Counted from the first letter of the stretch, positions 33,740 through 43,032 are shown. The stretch: DNA of 64,000 nt from Chloroflexota bacterium (GCA_016215025.1 JACRMI010000133.1:1-64000); one strand, 5' to 3'. Program-made: numbers and translations. Notes: generated by a model from the letters alone, not told the origin.

Positions 33740-35014
33740 CTATTTCATTGTTGCGCGCACGAGGCGCAGGTTTTCAAATAGGTGAATATCGTTGCGGTGC
33801 TTGACCAACTCGACGACGATCAATCCACCAAATGCCGCCGCAGTCAATATCCGCGTATTATTCCAATCAGTATTGCCAAGCCAAGGCAGTTGATGCGGGA
33901 AAACAAACTGAACAAGCCACAACCCAAATAGACTGAGCGCATTCAAGCGCGTAAAGCGCAATTTCAACAAGGTCGTTCCGCCGTAGACCATCATCATGAG
34001 TGAAAGAAACAATTCCTCGCTTTGCTGTCCGGTCAAGGCAATTTCCCATCTACCGTGCGAGACCAAAAATACGGCGGGAATCATTGCCACGAGCAACGTC
34101 CATTGACTCACTTTCGACGACATCAAGTTCATCAGTGCCATGGGCGCAAGGTCGATACGCCGCGCCCAATAGAATGCAGTAACCGTTTCCGGAAACTCAC
34201 TTAAGAATGGCGCGATCCACTGAATGAATAGAAAGGCGGTGATGCCCACGCCTGCTGCAATGACCTTGATGCTATCGAGAAACGGCTCTGCCATTGCCCA
34301 CATCGTCACGCCACCTACGATGAACACGCCGATCATTTTGTAAAATTGTTCGCTTGGGCGTGGAATGGTCGCGAGATAGCGTGGCATCGTCAGCAAGTCT
34401 TCTTTCTTTTCCGACTCTTCTTCGGGCAAGCGTTTGAGCAGCGCCATGTACACGACGAAAAGAGCAAAGAGCAAAAACCCATCGACAATGTCCAATAAGC
34501 CGTGCCAAATCACAAAGGCGAAATAGGCGCTGCTCCCCATCAGCATAAGAACTTGAACGTAGGTCTCGCGGCGCAATTCGATGAAAGGAATGCCGCGCCC
34601 GTTCTTGATTCGGCTCGACACATCCGCGACGATGAACACCATAGCCCAGCCAACACCCATCAACAAGCGATTCGATCCGGTGACATTGGCGAGCATCAGT
34701 TCCGTTTCGCCGCGCCACGCAATCGTCGCTTCGACCATGAATTCGGGCACGACCTGGAGTAGCGCAATGAAGGCAATCGCGAGTCCCTGACTGACGACGA
34801 ACTGCGCGGCTTCGGCTCCCCAGCTTATGAGAATCGCCGCGAGGATGACGCCGCTGAAAGACAGAAACACAATCGCGCCGAGCGCCGGGTGGAGCAAGCG
34901 CACCAACAGCGATGCGCCGATGCAGTAAGCGAACAAGAGCCAATAACTGCCTATGATTTTAAAGTGCGTTTTTCCCTTGAATTGGTCCCAGACTCGATTG
35001 GGCAATCGAGACAC
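33740..35014 (-). CDS. sodium/calcium exchanger family membrane protein
   Basis: A 424-residue protein with ten or more hydrophobic helices and two inverted CaCA-type motifs: LLQVVPEFMVEATIAW with LANVTGSN near 85-115, and FLSEFPETVTAFYW with LMNLMSSKVSQW near 270-305. A charged linker (PEEESEKKEDLL near 200) joins the halves. The start is GTG and shares its first base with the stop of the upstream GNAT gene, implying coupled translation. A role in ion balance for an energy-limited acetogen is inferred only. Confidence 0.8.
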   Translation of the reverse strand: MSRLPNRVWDQFKGKTHFKIIGSYWLLFAYCIGASLLVRLLHPALGAIVFLSFSGVILAAILISWGAEAAQFVVSQGLAIAFIALLQVVPEFMVEATIAWRGETELMLANVTGSNRLLMGVGWAMVFIVADVSSRIKNGRGIPFIELRRETYVQVLMLMGSSAYFAFVIWHGLLDIVDGFLLFALFVVYMALLKRLPEEESEKKEDLLTMPRYLATIPRPSEQFYKMIGVFIVGGVTMWAMAEPFLDSIKVIAAGVGITAFLFIQWIAPFLSEFPETVTAFYWARRIDLAPMALMNLMSSKVSQWTLLVAMIPAVFLVSHGRWEIALTGQQSEELFLSLMMMVYGGTTLLKLRFTRLNALSLFGLWLVQFVFPHQLPWLGNTDWNNTRILTAAAFGGLIVVELVKHRNDIHLFENLRLVRATMK

Positions 35015-35577
35015 TAGAATACGTCTCGCTTGGTAGATAACGCGAGAATCAATACGGCGACATCGTGCGTTTCGCCATCGGGCATCATAAAATAATCGGG
35101 ATAGACGGCGCGTTGCTCAAAGCCGAGTTCCTTGAAGGCGTTAATCACCTTGACCTGATCGGCGACCACTTCGGCAACCAATTGCTGTAGTCCTGATTTT
35201 TTCGCGGCGTCGATCAAACCGCGCAGCAATACAGTCCCCAATCCGCGACGGCGGAATTCCTTCGACAAAAAGATGCGCACGTCGGCAATGTGCCGACCGG
35301 GACCGGTGCGAAAATGCAATGTCGCATCGCCGACAATGTGGTCGTTGACGACGGCGACCATCGGCAAAACGCGGCGGTAATCCACATTCTCCGCCCACGA
35401 AGCAACCATCTCTTTGTTGCGGACATCGTTTCGCATCAGTTTGAAATCTTCAAAACTGGTGGACTCGAACAACGCAACCAATGCTTGTTTGTCTTCTTTC
35501 GTCAAAGGGCGCAGCAAAACGCGCGTGCCATCGGATAGCATGACGATTTGGCGATACTTTGTGATTTGATCCAACAT
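35014..35577 (-). CDS. GNAT family N-acetyltransferase
   Basis: A 187-residue acetyltransferase with the acetyl-CoA loop SKEFRRRGLGTVLLRG near residue 105 and a C-terminal AFKELGFEQ strand. The longer frame upstream passes through a dispersed inverted repeat and is discounted; ATG at 35577 begins MLDQITKYRQIVML. It overlaps the exchanger gene by one base. Confidence 0.75.
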   Translation of the reverse strand: MLDQITKYRQIVMLSDGTRVLLRPLTKEDKQALVALFESTSFEDFKLMRNDVRNKEMVASWAENVDYRRVLPMVAVVNDHIVGDATLHFRTGPGRHIADVRIFLSKEFRRRGLGTVLLRGLIDAAKKSGLQQLVAEVVADQVKVINAFKELGFEQRAVYPDYFMMPDGETHDVAVLILALSTKRDVF

Positions 35578-35592
35578 GCGCGACCCCAGTGG

Positions 35593-35640
35593 TCTGTCAT
35601 TGCGAGGAGCACAAAGCCGTTGCGCTCCTCGCAATGACAA
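35593..35640. repeat. dispersed inverted repeat TGTCATTGCGAGGAGC
   Basis: The arms TGTCATTGCGAGGAGC and GCTCCTCGCAATGACA are perfect, 16 bp each, with a 12-base centre. It lies between the ferredoxin gene and the GNAT gene. Confidence 0.9.
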
Positions 35641-35657
35641 ATCCTACATCCATCGAC

Positions 35658-35918
35658 TTACTTTTTGTAGTAATCGCGATTCTTTGCAACGAACGACTTC
35701 CACTCGTCCTTCAGATCCGGTTCGGGGAAGATCGCGCTGACGGGACACTCGGGCACGCACGCGCCACAATCGATGCAGGTGTCGGGATCGATAAAGAGTT
35801 GATCGGTGGCCGCGAATCCGTCTTCGTCCTTCTTGGGATGAATGCAGTCCACGGGACAAACATTTACGCACGCGGTGTCCTTGGTGTTGATGCAGGGTTC
35901 TGCGATAACGTACGCCAT
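35658..35918 (-). CDS. 7Fe/8Fe ferredoxin
   Basis: An 86-residue ferredoxin with EPCINTKDTACVNVCPVDC near residue 8-26 (the CX7CX3CP pattern of 7Fe ferredoxins, with an extra C) and CIDCGACVPECP near 48-59. The start at 35918 follows GGAGG. It lies next to V4R and membrane genes between CODH and ACS and is a likely electron carrier for CODH or the Hdr complexes. Confidence 0.9.
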   Translation of the reverse strand: MAYVIAEPCINTKDTACVNVCPVDCIHPKKDEDGFAATDQLFIDPDTCIDCGACVPECPVSAIFPEPDLKDEWKSFVAKNRDYYKK

Positions 35919-35944
35919 TTCAATTCCTCCTTGAGCTGATGAAA

Positions 35945-36616
35945 TTATTCTTTGGGAGTTTTGTTGATTTCCCAGATACACGCCGATGCGCCTGTAGCGC
36001 GACACTCGACTTCATGCACGTCGAACTCTTTGCCGGTCACGTGGACAAGTGCGTGCTGCAAACTACCGGTGACCAATGTACACATCGCCTCATCCGATTC
36101 CTTGCCTGCGCACACCATGCAATCTTTGAGCGCATAAATCAGCCGGTCGCCGCGATCTGCGACGGAAAATTCGGGATGTTGCCCGACGGTCTCGCTCATG
36201 CGGCGCAGGGCTTTTTGCTGCATCTCCAGCACCATCTTGATCTGCATCGGCAACGGCAGCATTTTCGCCGCGACGCCCGTCATGAGTTTCATGACCGCTG
36301 TGCCTTCGCGCAAACTCTGCCGCGTCGATGCACGACCGATGCGCAGGATCATGCTCTTGCCCGCGCGTCCGAAAAATTGCAAGAGACCAGCATTAAAGTG
36401 CGCATAATCGCCAAATGTTATAGTGCGGCTGATCTTGGTATCGTCGTCACTGATTTGAAAATTACACAGGCGCTCTAACCCAATGTCGCGCAAGACGATG
36501 GACAAGCCATTCTTACCCGCGACTTCTTCGGCGGCTTGCAACGCCCACAGCATGGCAGAATCGTAAAAGTACAGATCGGCAACCGGATCGTGAACTGCCT
36601 TGTCTCTGATGCCCAT
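35945..36616 (-). CDS. V4R-domain protein
   Basis: A 223-residue protein whose C-terminal part is a V4R (4-vinyl reductase) domain: CMVCAGKESDEAMC near 165, then HVTGKEFDVHEVECRATGASACIWEI at the end. V4R domains bind small hydrophobic molecules or, in tetrapyrrole and methanogenic systems, sense corrinoid or haem-like ligands. The N-terminal half has no recognised motif. Start ATG at 36616 is preferred over TTG at 36637. It overlaps or abuts the membrane gene upstream. A role in sensing or handling corrinoid for CODH/ACS is a guess from context. Confidence 0.7.
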   Translation of the reverse strand: MGIRDKAVHDPVADLYFYDSAMLWALQAAEEVAGKNGLSIVLRDIGLERLCNFQISDDDTKISRTITFGDYAHFNAGLLQFFGRAGKSMILRIGRASTRQSLREGTAVMKLMTGVAAKMLPLPMQIKMVLEMQQKALRRMSETVGQHPEFSVADRGDRLIYALKDCMVCAGKESDEAMCTLVTGSLQHALVHVTGKEFDVHEVECRATGASACIWEINKTPKE

Positions 36617-36633
36617 TTGACCTGTCCCCTCGA

Positions 36634-37422
36634 TCAAGCTTCATTTCGATATCGCGTGGAGCCTATTCGATCTTGACGATTCACAACTGCGATAGCTGCA
36701 ATGGTCGCCAATAACAACAGCACAACACCGCTGATAACGGGGACATTCAACGACACCCATGGGTTGGCAAAGACCTTCCATTTCATGAGAATCTCGACCC
36801 AGACCCAGCAAATGATAACGGCGGCAATTCCTCGCCCGATGCCCAATTCCCAAGTTTTGGTACGCTGCATCCAATACAGCAAGAATGGCGTGGCGATAAT
36901 GGTCGAATAAAAGAATCCGTAGGTCAACCAGGAATAGACGCCGAAAGCTGGATCATAGTATCCGGTCAACATCAACATGTGACCAACCCAAGTAATGTAA
37001 AAGAACTCGAACGCAATCAATAGTCCACGATCGCCTGGCGCAGCGCGGTCTTTGAAAGACAAGCCACAAGAGCGCTGAACAAAGATAAACATATCGCAGT
37101 GCGTTCCTGGTCGAAAAACCAGGAACAGGGTCACAAGAAAAACGACACCCCAGATGGCTTTCTCCTCGTACAGTTCGCCGCCGCCGCCGATTTCGCCAAT
37201 GGCTGACCAAAACGACAAACCGGCTAGTCCGCCCAAGAGCGCTTCCCATGCTGGGCTGACGCGCGACGAAACCACGAGCAGAATCAAACCGACGATCAGA
37301 AACAAAAAATACGAAACGCCCTGCAAGCCCAGTTTGTCAAGGAACACGACCAACGCATGACCTAAAGGAAAGACCAGCAATATACCGATGAAGGACCACG
37401 TGCCTTTGGAGAGTTTATTCAT
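36634..37422 (-). CDS. multi-pass membrane protein, unknown
   Basis: A 262-residue protein with about seven or eight hydrophobic helices. I do not recognise it. A conserved-looking polar loop (FRPGTHCDMFIFVQRSCGLSFKDRA near 103-128) contains two Cys and might face a partner. It lies between CODH and the V4R gene, co-oriented, and is the only large integral membrane protein in the CODH half of the cluster, so it could anchor or regulate it (inference). Confidence 0.6.
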   Translation of the reverse strand: MNKLSKGTWSFIGILLVFPLGHALVVFLDKLGLQGVSYFLFLIVGLILLVVSSRVSPAWEALLGGLAGLSFWSAIGEIGGGGELYEEKAIWGVVFLVTLFLVFRPGTHCDMFIFVQRSCGLSFKDRAAPGDRGLLIAFEFFYITWVGHMLMLTGYYDPAFGVYSWLTYGFFYSTIIATPFLLYWMQRTKTWELGIGRGIAAVIICWVWVEILMKWKVFANPWVSLNVPVISGVVLLLLATIAAIAVVNRQDRIGSTRYRNEA

Positions 37423-37433
37423 GAGTGATCCCT

Positions 37434-37500
37434 AGACAAAGAGCGGGGCACGTCATTGTGTTGCCCGCTCAGTAGGGGCGGCGTAACACCACCCCTACGC
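37434..37500 (-). terminator. two hairpins after cooS
   Basis: GTAGGGGTGGTG/GCGGCGTAACACC-type arms (37471-37498) and GAGCGGG/CCCGCTC (37440-37468) form consecutive stems on the minus strand, the second followed by TTTGTC. Confidence 0.55.
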
Positions 37501-37502
37501 CT

Positions 37503-39500
37503 TTATCCATACAACGCTGCGATGCGTTCCTTGAGTGGCTTTTGTAAAAGTTCGTTCATGCGCGCATCGCCGGACTTGCCGTACTTGTCGCCTTGATACG
37601 GCGGCAGTTTGAGCGCAGCGCGTTTCGCATCGATATGCGCGAGCGAGCGGCGGACGATCTCCGCGTCGTCGGGCACAAACTCCAGTTTGCCGCCCACGAT
37701 CTTTTCCCAACCCTCGCTCATGATCTTGACCACTTCATCGCTTGATTCGATGGGTGAGGAGACGCCGAACAAAACGTAGACGCCGGACGCCGCAAAGTAC
37801 GCGCCGATGGCGAGTGCTTTTTCGCTCATCCACTCGGGCGCGATGCCAACACCGGGAATGTCGCTGATGTCTTCGCCCAGTCCACCTTCCGTCGCCATTT
37901 CGGTAAGGACAGTGAGGATGCGCGTGTTATCGACGCAGGAACCCATGTGCAGAACGGGCGGAATACCGATCGCTTCACACACTTCGCGCAAGCCAGGACC
38001 GCAATATTCCATCGCCGCTTCGCCGAGGAGCAAACCGTACTTGGCGTTCGCCAACGCACCGCAACCCGTCTGGACGACGAGCACATCGTTTTTCAAAAAT
38101 TCTTTGACGATGTCATAGTGTCCCTTGTCGTGCGTGACGCGCGGATTGTTGCAACCGACAACACCGGCAACGCCGCGCAATCGACCGGACATGATGGCGT
38201 CGTTCAGTGGGCGGAACGATCCGCGCAATTGACCGCCCATCATGTAGCGAATGTATTCGTGCGAGAACCCAGGAACCAAATCCGAAACGTGCGTTGGGAT
38301 TTGCACAACGTTGGTCTTGCGATTCACGTAATTGTCGATGGCATCCTTGACGATCCTGCGCGCCAGATCAAGCGCGTGATGTTCGTCGAATTCGATATGC
38401 TCTGCACCCGTAATCATCACCTTGGGCGATGTCGTCACGAACTTGGTGTGGAACTTGGTCGCGAGATCGGACAATGCTTGCATGATGCACTGGACATCGA
38501 CGACCATTGTTTCAACGACGCCCGTCATCAACGCGAGTTCCTGATTCAAATCGTTACCTGCGCTTGGAATGCCCTGGCGCATCAAAACTTCGTTCGACGT
38601 GCAGCACACACCCGCTAGATTGATGCCTTTCGCGCCTTTCGATTTGGCGTATTCGATCATTGCCGGTTCCATCGACGCGCGAACGATCATCGCGGAAAGC
38701 GTTGGTTCGTGACCGTGCATGAGAATGTTGACTTCGTCGCCTTTCAACACGCCGAGGTTGACCTGGGTCACGGCGGGCGATGGCGTGCCGAACAAAATAT
38801 CCGACATGTCGGTGGCCATCATTGCGCCCGCCCAGCCATCGGCCAGGGACGTGCGGAGTGAGCCGAGCAAAATGTGGTTGGCATCCTGATCGTCGCCCAT
38901 GTGCGTGCGGTGCAACGTATCCACCACTTCACGGTCGATGCCGCGCGGAACCAAATCGAGCTGACGCCAAATTTCCTGGCGTTTCTTGGTCGCGCGCGAA
39001 GCGTATTTGACTTCGCCTTTTTGTTTGCCGAATTCGGCGATCATTGCAGTCGCCACGTCTTTACAAATCTCTTTGTCAGTGCGTCCATCGACCTTGACGC
39101 CCATGTAACCGGCGACCACACGCAGTTTGTGCGGGTCGCGAATTTCGTAACCTTGCGCTTCGTCTTCGGCAACGGCGAGCAACGTAAATGCCAAATCGCG
39201 TCCGTGATCGCTATGCGCGGCGGTACCGGCCGCAATGTGACGCGCCATATTACGCGCGGCAACGGTTGCGCGGGTTGCGCCGCAAACGCCGACGGGATTC
39301 GGATTGGCTTTGGTCGGAACGAGACGGCAGGGACCCATATTGCACATTTGGCAACATGCGCCTTCCGCGCCGATGGGGCACGGAGCCATCTTCGCCGCGC
39401 GGCTGAACACGGTCGAATACCCGAGTTCCTCAGCGCGCTTTATCATTTCCGCCGCAGCGGGATCAATCGTTTTTAGTTCTGGTACTGGTGGGTTTGCCAT
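37503..39500 (-). CDS. cooS: carbon monoxide dehydrogenase, catalytic subunit
   Basis: A 665-residue Ni-Fe CODH (CooS/AcsA). The B/D cluster Cys lie in CPIGAEGACCQMCNMGPC near residues 41-58 with GVCGA near 72. C-cluster and catalytic marks are GHEPTLSAMIV near 253, GVCCTSNEVLMR near 285, GCNN near 440, TGCGALAN near 470 and GSCVDNTR near 515, all as expected. ATG follows GGAGGAG. It would reduce CO2 to CO for AcsB or oxidise CO. It is preceded by an HMA-fold gene and followed by terminator-like hairpins and a membrane gene. Confidence 0.96.
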   Translation of the reverse strand: MANPPVPELKTIDPAAAEMIKRAEELGYSTVFSRAAKMAPCPIGAEGACCQMCNMGPCRLVPTKANPNPVGVCGATRATVAARNMARHIAAGTAAHSDHGRDLAFTLLAVAEDEAQGYEIRDPHKLRVVAGYMGVKVDGRTDKEICKDVATAMIAEFGKQKGEVKYASRATKKRQEIWRQLDLVPRGIDREVVDTLHRTHMGDDQDANHILLGSLRTSLADGWAGAMMATDMSDILFGTPSPAVTQVNLGVLKGDEVNILMHGHEPTLSAMIVRASMEPAMIEYAKSKGAKGINLAGVCCTSNEVLMRQGIPSAGNDLNQELALMTGVVETMVVDVQCIMQALSDLATKFHTKFVTTSPKVMITGAEHIEFDEHHALDLARRIVKDAIDNYVNRKTNVVQIPTHVSDLVPGFSHEYIRYMMGGQLRGSFRPLNDAIMSGRLRGVAGVVGCNNPRVTHDKGHYDIVKEFLKNDVLVVQTGCGALANAKYGLLLGEAAMEYCGPGLREVCEAIGIPPVLHMGSCVDNTRILTVLTEMATEGGLGEDISDIPGVGIAPEWMSEKALAIGAYFAASGVYVLFGVSSPIESSDEVVKIMSEGWEKIVGGKLEFVPDDAEIVRRSLAHIDAKRAALKLPPYQGDKYGKSGDARMNELLQKPLKERIAALYG

Positions 39501-39512
39501 TGACTCCTCCTG

Positions 39513-39598
39513 GGATTCCAGTAAACAGTAATCAGTAAACAGTGAACAGTTTTTGGCTGTTATCTGTTGACTGTTAACTGTTCACTGTTAACTGTTGA
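39513..39598. repeat. word-repeat hairpin, CAGTAAA/ACTGTTAA words
   Basis: CAGTAAACAGTAATCAG words face GTTGACTGTTAACTGTTCAC words, the same family as 6939-7015. Confidence 0.85.
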
Positions 39599-39928
39599 CT
39601 AGTATTTCCGGAACTCGCCTGACAATTGCAAATCGACTTGGTTCGTCACGGTAACACGGACGCCATTGGTTTCCCACATGGGATCATATCGTCCGTAACC
39701 TTGCGGCTCGACCACTTCAAGTTCGCCGGGCACATAGCCCGCATCGGTCAACGCTTTGACCAGTGCGGCTTGTGACGTCTTGGCGGGATCGAATTCGATC
39801 GAGACGGCTTTGAACGCGCTGCTGGCGAACACATCTTGCACGCCGGGTAGCGGCGACAGCAATTGCTTGACCTTAATCACGTGATGGTCAGCATACAATG
39901 CTGGGATGGTCAGTTCGATTGTTTCCAT
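39599..39928 (-). CDS. HMA-fold protein without CxxC
   Basis: A 109-residue protein whose first 75 residues have a heavy-metal-associated fold (beta-alpha-beta with VKQLLSPLPGVQDV and ALTDAGYVPGE), but the CxxC metal site is replaced by ADHH near residue 13-16. His residues could bind nickel or nothing. It lies directly upstream of cooS and has a GGAGGG site. A nickel-handling or regulatory role is a guess. Confidence 0.6.
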   Translation of the reverse strand: METIELTIPALYADHHVIKVKQLLSPLPGVQDVFASSAFKAVSIEFDPAKTSQAALVKALTDAGYVPGELEVVEPQGYGRYDPMWETNGVRVTVTNQVDLQLSGEFRKY

Positions 39929-39943
39929 TTATCCCTCCGTGGA

Positions 39944-40107
39944 AATTTCTGATTTAAGATTTCTGATTTAGGATTTGTGTCCGAGGAATTGTCATTCTGA
40001 GCGGAGTGGTTTTTGCGGAGCGAAGAATCTCTATTCTGCGTTGCGAGACCCTTCGCTTCGCTCAGGGTGACAAACTAGGGTACAAATCCTAAATCCTAAA
40101 TCCAATA
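39944..40107. repeat. nested element: REP-like repeat inside GATTTAGG hairpin
   Basis: The outer arms are GATTTAAGATTTCTGATTTAG words (39944-39975) and AATCCTAAATCCTAAATCC words (40085-40107). Between them lies a dispersed inverted repeat with arms TTGTCATTCTGAGCGG and CGCTCAGGGTGACAA (39988-40073). The layout suggests insertion of one element into another. Confidence 0.8.
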
Positions 40108-40866
40108 TTACTCGACGAATCCTTCGGGCTTGAAAAACATGACAGCGCGATATGGTTTGACCGCTTCGGCGAACGTATCGCGCGTGGCGTTGCCGCTGAC
40201 GTGCAAAAGCGTGTCGTTGTAATCATTGTCGATTGCCATCGACGCGAGACACGGATAATGGTGATGGAGCATCCCAGCTTCGTACTCTGCATCGTCCACT
40301 TTTCTACCGACGATATTTTCGGCGACGAAGCGCACTGCCCCGCAGGTCGCGTCGCGCAAGACCGTGACCGATTCGATCACCTTGTCTGCTTCGTTGACCG
40401 TAACCGTTACGTGCGGTCTTCCAAAATATTTCGCAAATTCAGAAATCAGGGGATCGGTGTATTCGACGCGTTGCCCGCGCAAACTATAACTGGTTTCGGT
40501 GAGGGAGCAGAAGGGTTTCGGAAACGCGCAAAAAACTCCGACCTCCTTCATCCAGCCGCGCAGTTGATTCATCAGACCTTTGGGCAGCCAAGCGTTGTTA
40601 TCGATGGGCGCCAGCATGGATTTTGCGCCGGTCAACTTGGCGATGTCGGGATAGAGTTCGGCGATGCCAGGGTGTTCGCCCAGAGCGAGGATGAGATCGG
40701 CGGCTGGCAGTTTGCTCGGAATAAAATCGAGCGGGTCGTCGATGATAATAGGAAAATGCGCGGGCGCTGTCCATTCGTGTACTTCCCAATTTGCGGGACC
40801 ATGCTCGCGCAATACACGGGCTTTCCTGCGCCCATATTCGCCGGACACAACAGCGATTAGTCTCAT
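40108..40866 (-). CDS. DUF166-family protein
   Basis: A 252-residue protein of the DUF166 family, known mainly from methanogens and some acetogenic bacteria; some members are reported as selenoproteins. Motifs include VVSGEYGRRKARVL at the N-terminus and DATCGAVRFVAENIVG near 175, with Cys where Sec may occur elsewhere. HHHYPC near 205 could bind metal. Function is unknown. The start at 40866 lies at the edge of a word repeat without a visible ribosome binding site. It stands between fhs and the HMA-fold gene. Confidence 0.6.
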   Translation of the reverse strand: MRLIAVVSGEYGRRKARVLREHGPANWEVHEWTAPAHFPIIIDDPLDFIPSKLPAADLILALGEHPGIAELYPDIAKLTGAKSMLAPIDNNAWLPKGLMNQLRGWMKEVGVFCAFPKPFCSLTETSYSLRGQRVEYTDPLISEFAKYFGRPHVTVTVNEADKVIESVTVLRDATCGAVRFVAENIVGRKVDDAEYEAGMLHHHYPCLASMAIDNDYNDTLLHVSGNATRDTFAEAVKPYRAVMFFKPEGFVE

Positions 40867-40947
40867 AGTCAAATAGTCTGGTAGTCAAGTAGTCAAGTAG
40901 TCACGCAGGGTTTGACTACGTGACTACTCGACTATACGACTACAGGA
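40867..40947. repeat. word-repeat hairpin, TAGTC/GACTA words
   Basis: TAGTCTGGTAGTCAAGTAG words face GACTACGTGACTACTCG words between fhs and the DUF166 gene. Confidence 0.85.
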
Positions 40948-40948
40948 C

Positions 40949-42817
40949 TTAGAACAAACCTAGCACTTTGCCGGTCTTGAGATCGAGATCGACATCATAG
41001 AACACAGGTCGTGTGGGCAACCCAGGCATCGTGCGCATGGTGCCGCAGAGTGGATAGAGGAAACCCGCGCCAACCGATGCACGAATGTCGCGAATCGGCA
41101 GACGGAATCCCATCGGGCGACCCTTGAGCGCGACATCGTGCGAGAGCGAAAGGTGAGTCTTCGCCATGCAGATGGGCAATTTATCGAAACCGAGTCTAGT
41201 GTAGAGTTCGATCTTGGCTTCGGCTTCGGGCGTATAGTCCACACCGGACGCACCGTAAATCTTGCACGCAATCGTTTCGATCTTTTGCTTGATCGACCAG
41301 TCGAGCGGATAGAGGAACTCGAAATTGCTCTTTTGCTTGCAGGCGTCCATTACGACTTCGCCGATTTCCTTCGCGCCTTTGCCACCATTCGCCCAGTGCG
41401 AACACGCGACCGCGGTCGAGTCCGCTTCTTCGACCAAACGCTTGATGAGCGCAACTTCTTCCTTAGTATCGTACTTGAACGAATTGATCGCGACGACGAC
41501 CGGGATACCGAACAGCTTGGCATTCTCGATGTGCTTCAACAAATTCGGCATACCTTTTTCAAGCAGCGCAAGGTTTTCTTCGGTGTACGCTTTGTCGAGC
41601 GGGCGACCCGCGACGACCTTGGGTCCACCGCCGTGCATCTTGAGCGCGCGCACGGTTGCGACCAAGACAACGGCATTTGGAATCAAGCCCGAGTTGCGGC
41701 ATTTGATGTCCATGAATTTTTCCATGCCGATGTCCGCGCCAAAGCCGGATTCCGTCACGACGTAATCGGCGAGCTTGAGCGCGATTTGATCGGCGACGAT
41801 GGACGAGTTGCCATGCGCGATATTGGCGAAGGGACCCGCGTGAACAAATGCGGGCGTGCCTTCGAGCGTTTGCATCAAGTTGGGAAGCAAGGCGTCTTTC
41901 ATCAAGACGGTCATTGCGCCAGCCACGCCGAGGTCTTCCGCCGTAACCGCTTCGCCTTTGGTGTTCGTACCAATGACGATGCGACCGAGTCGCTCGCGCA
42001 TATCTTCGATGCCCGTGGTCAAACCCAGGATCGCCATGACTTCGGACGCGACCGCAATATCGTAACCGGTGTTGCGTTCGTTGCCTTTTTCATCATCGCC
42101 CAGACCGATTCTAATTCCGCGGAGCAAGCGATCGTTAATATCAACGACGCGCATCCATGTGATGCTGGCCGGGTCGATGTCGAGGCGGAACAAGCGTCGT
42201 TTGTCTTCGGCTGTCAAGTCAGCAAGTTTGCTCGCCTTGATGCCAAGTCGATTCGCGCGTTTTTGCACGGCGGGTGGAAAGTTTCCATCCGGGCAGATTG
42301 CAGCGGCGAGTTTATCGTCGTCGATCTTGGGATCGCGCTCGTGCAAGATGCGCGCATCGATTGCCGCTGCGAGCAAATTGTTCGCCGCGCTCACCGCATG
42401 AATGTCGCCGGTCAAGTGCAGATTGAAATCTTCCATCGGGACAATCTGCGAATAACCACCGCCTGCCGCGCCACCTTTAATGCCGAACGTCGGACCCATC
42501 GAGGGTTGACGAATGCAGGTAATAACGTTTTGCTTCAAATGTGCGCCGAGCGCTTGAGAGAGACCAACGGTGGTTGTCGTCTTGCCTTCGCCGAGGGGAG
42601 TGGGCGTAATTGCGGTTACATCGATATACTTGCCGTTCTTGCGTTTCTTGAGGCGGTCGCGAACTTCGAGGTGAACTTTAGCTTTATACGGACCGTAGAG
42701 TTCCAAGTCCTTTTCTTTTAAACCGATTTCTTCGGCGACTTGCAAAATCGGTTTCATCTTACATGCTTGCGCAATGTCAATGTCACTAGGAACTGGGTGT
42801 TTAATTTTAATTGCCAT
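40949..42817 (-). CDS. fhs: formate-tetrahydrofolate ligase
   Basis: A 622-residue enzyme that activates formate to 10-formyl-THF with ATP, the first step of the methyl branch. It has the P-loop TPLGEGKTTTTVGL near residue 66, GGAAGGGYSQIVPM near 105, and the late GASGVDYTPEAEAKI near 550. The ATG at 42817 follows GGAGGAG and begins MAIKIKHPVPSDIDIAQ; the upstream frame is not family-like. It is the first gene of the long minus-strand cluster in this window and is divergent from a lipoprotein gene. Confidence 0.96.
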   Translation of the reverse strand: MAIKIKHPVPSDIDIAQACKMKPILQVAEEIGLKEKDLELYGPYKAKVHLEVRDRLKKRKNGKYIDVTAITPTPLGEGKTTTTVGLSQALGAHLKQNVITCIRQPSMGPTFGIKGGAAGGGYSQIVPMEDFNLHLTGDIHAVSAANNLLAAAIDARILHERDPKIDDDKLAAAICPDGNFPPAVQKRANRLGIKASKLADLTAEDKRRLFRLDIDPASITWMRVVDINDRLLRGIRIGLGDDEKGNERNTGYDIAVASEVMAILGLTTGIEDMRERLGRIVIGTNTKGEAVTAEDLGVAGAMTVLMKDALLPNLMQTLEGTPAFVHAGPFANIAHGNSSIVADQIALKLADYVVTESGFGADIGMEKFMDIKCRNSGLIPNAVVLVATVRALKMHGGGPKVVAGRPLDKAYTEENLALLEKGMPNLLKHIENAKLFGIPVVVAINSFKYDTKEEVALIKRLVEEADSTAVACSHWANGGKGAKEIGEVVMDACKQKSNFEFLYPLDWSIKQKIETIACKIYGASGVDYTPEAEAKIELYTRLGFDKLPICMAKTHLSLSHDVALKGRPMGFRLPIRDIRASVGAGFLYPLCGTMRTMPGLPTRPVFYDVDLDLKTGKVLGLF

Positions 42818-42866
42818 CTTTGGCTCTCCTCCTTCAATCGCTGCTTTGCAGAATGAATAGAAACAT

Positions 42867-42885
42867 GAGAGTTTCTGACACTCTC
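42867..42885 (-). promoter_or_regulatory. small leader hairpin upstream of fhs
   Basis: GAGAGT/ACTCTC form a 6-bp stem about 50 bases upstream of fhs. Further upstream the minus strand shows TTTTGACC twice and TTGACA once (42905-42955), but no consensus promoter with correct spacing. Confidence 0.35.
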
Positions 42886-43032
42886 CAGTGTTGCTAGAAT
42901 ACCAAATAGCGGTCAAAATCGGGTCAAAATACAGTAGAACCTTTGTCAAAGATAGCTGCTTACTAGTTCTGCTTATGGTGGGGGTGTGCCGATGAAGATT
43001 TCGTTGCATCAATTGTGTTAAGGTTTTGGACT

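Noticed and set aside
35578..35640. N-terminal extension of the GNAT protein
   Set aside because: The codons lie in a dispersed inverted repeat; the family start is at 35577.
41138..42721. long plus-strand open frame of 527 codons opposite fhs
   Set aside because: Antisense shadow of fhs with no recognisable protein features.
42818..43000. tetrahydrofolate or other riboswitch upstream of fhs
   Set aside because: Only a 6-bp hairpin is seen; the conserved core of THF or ZTP riboswitches is not recognisable.
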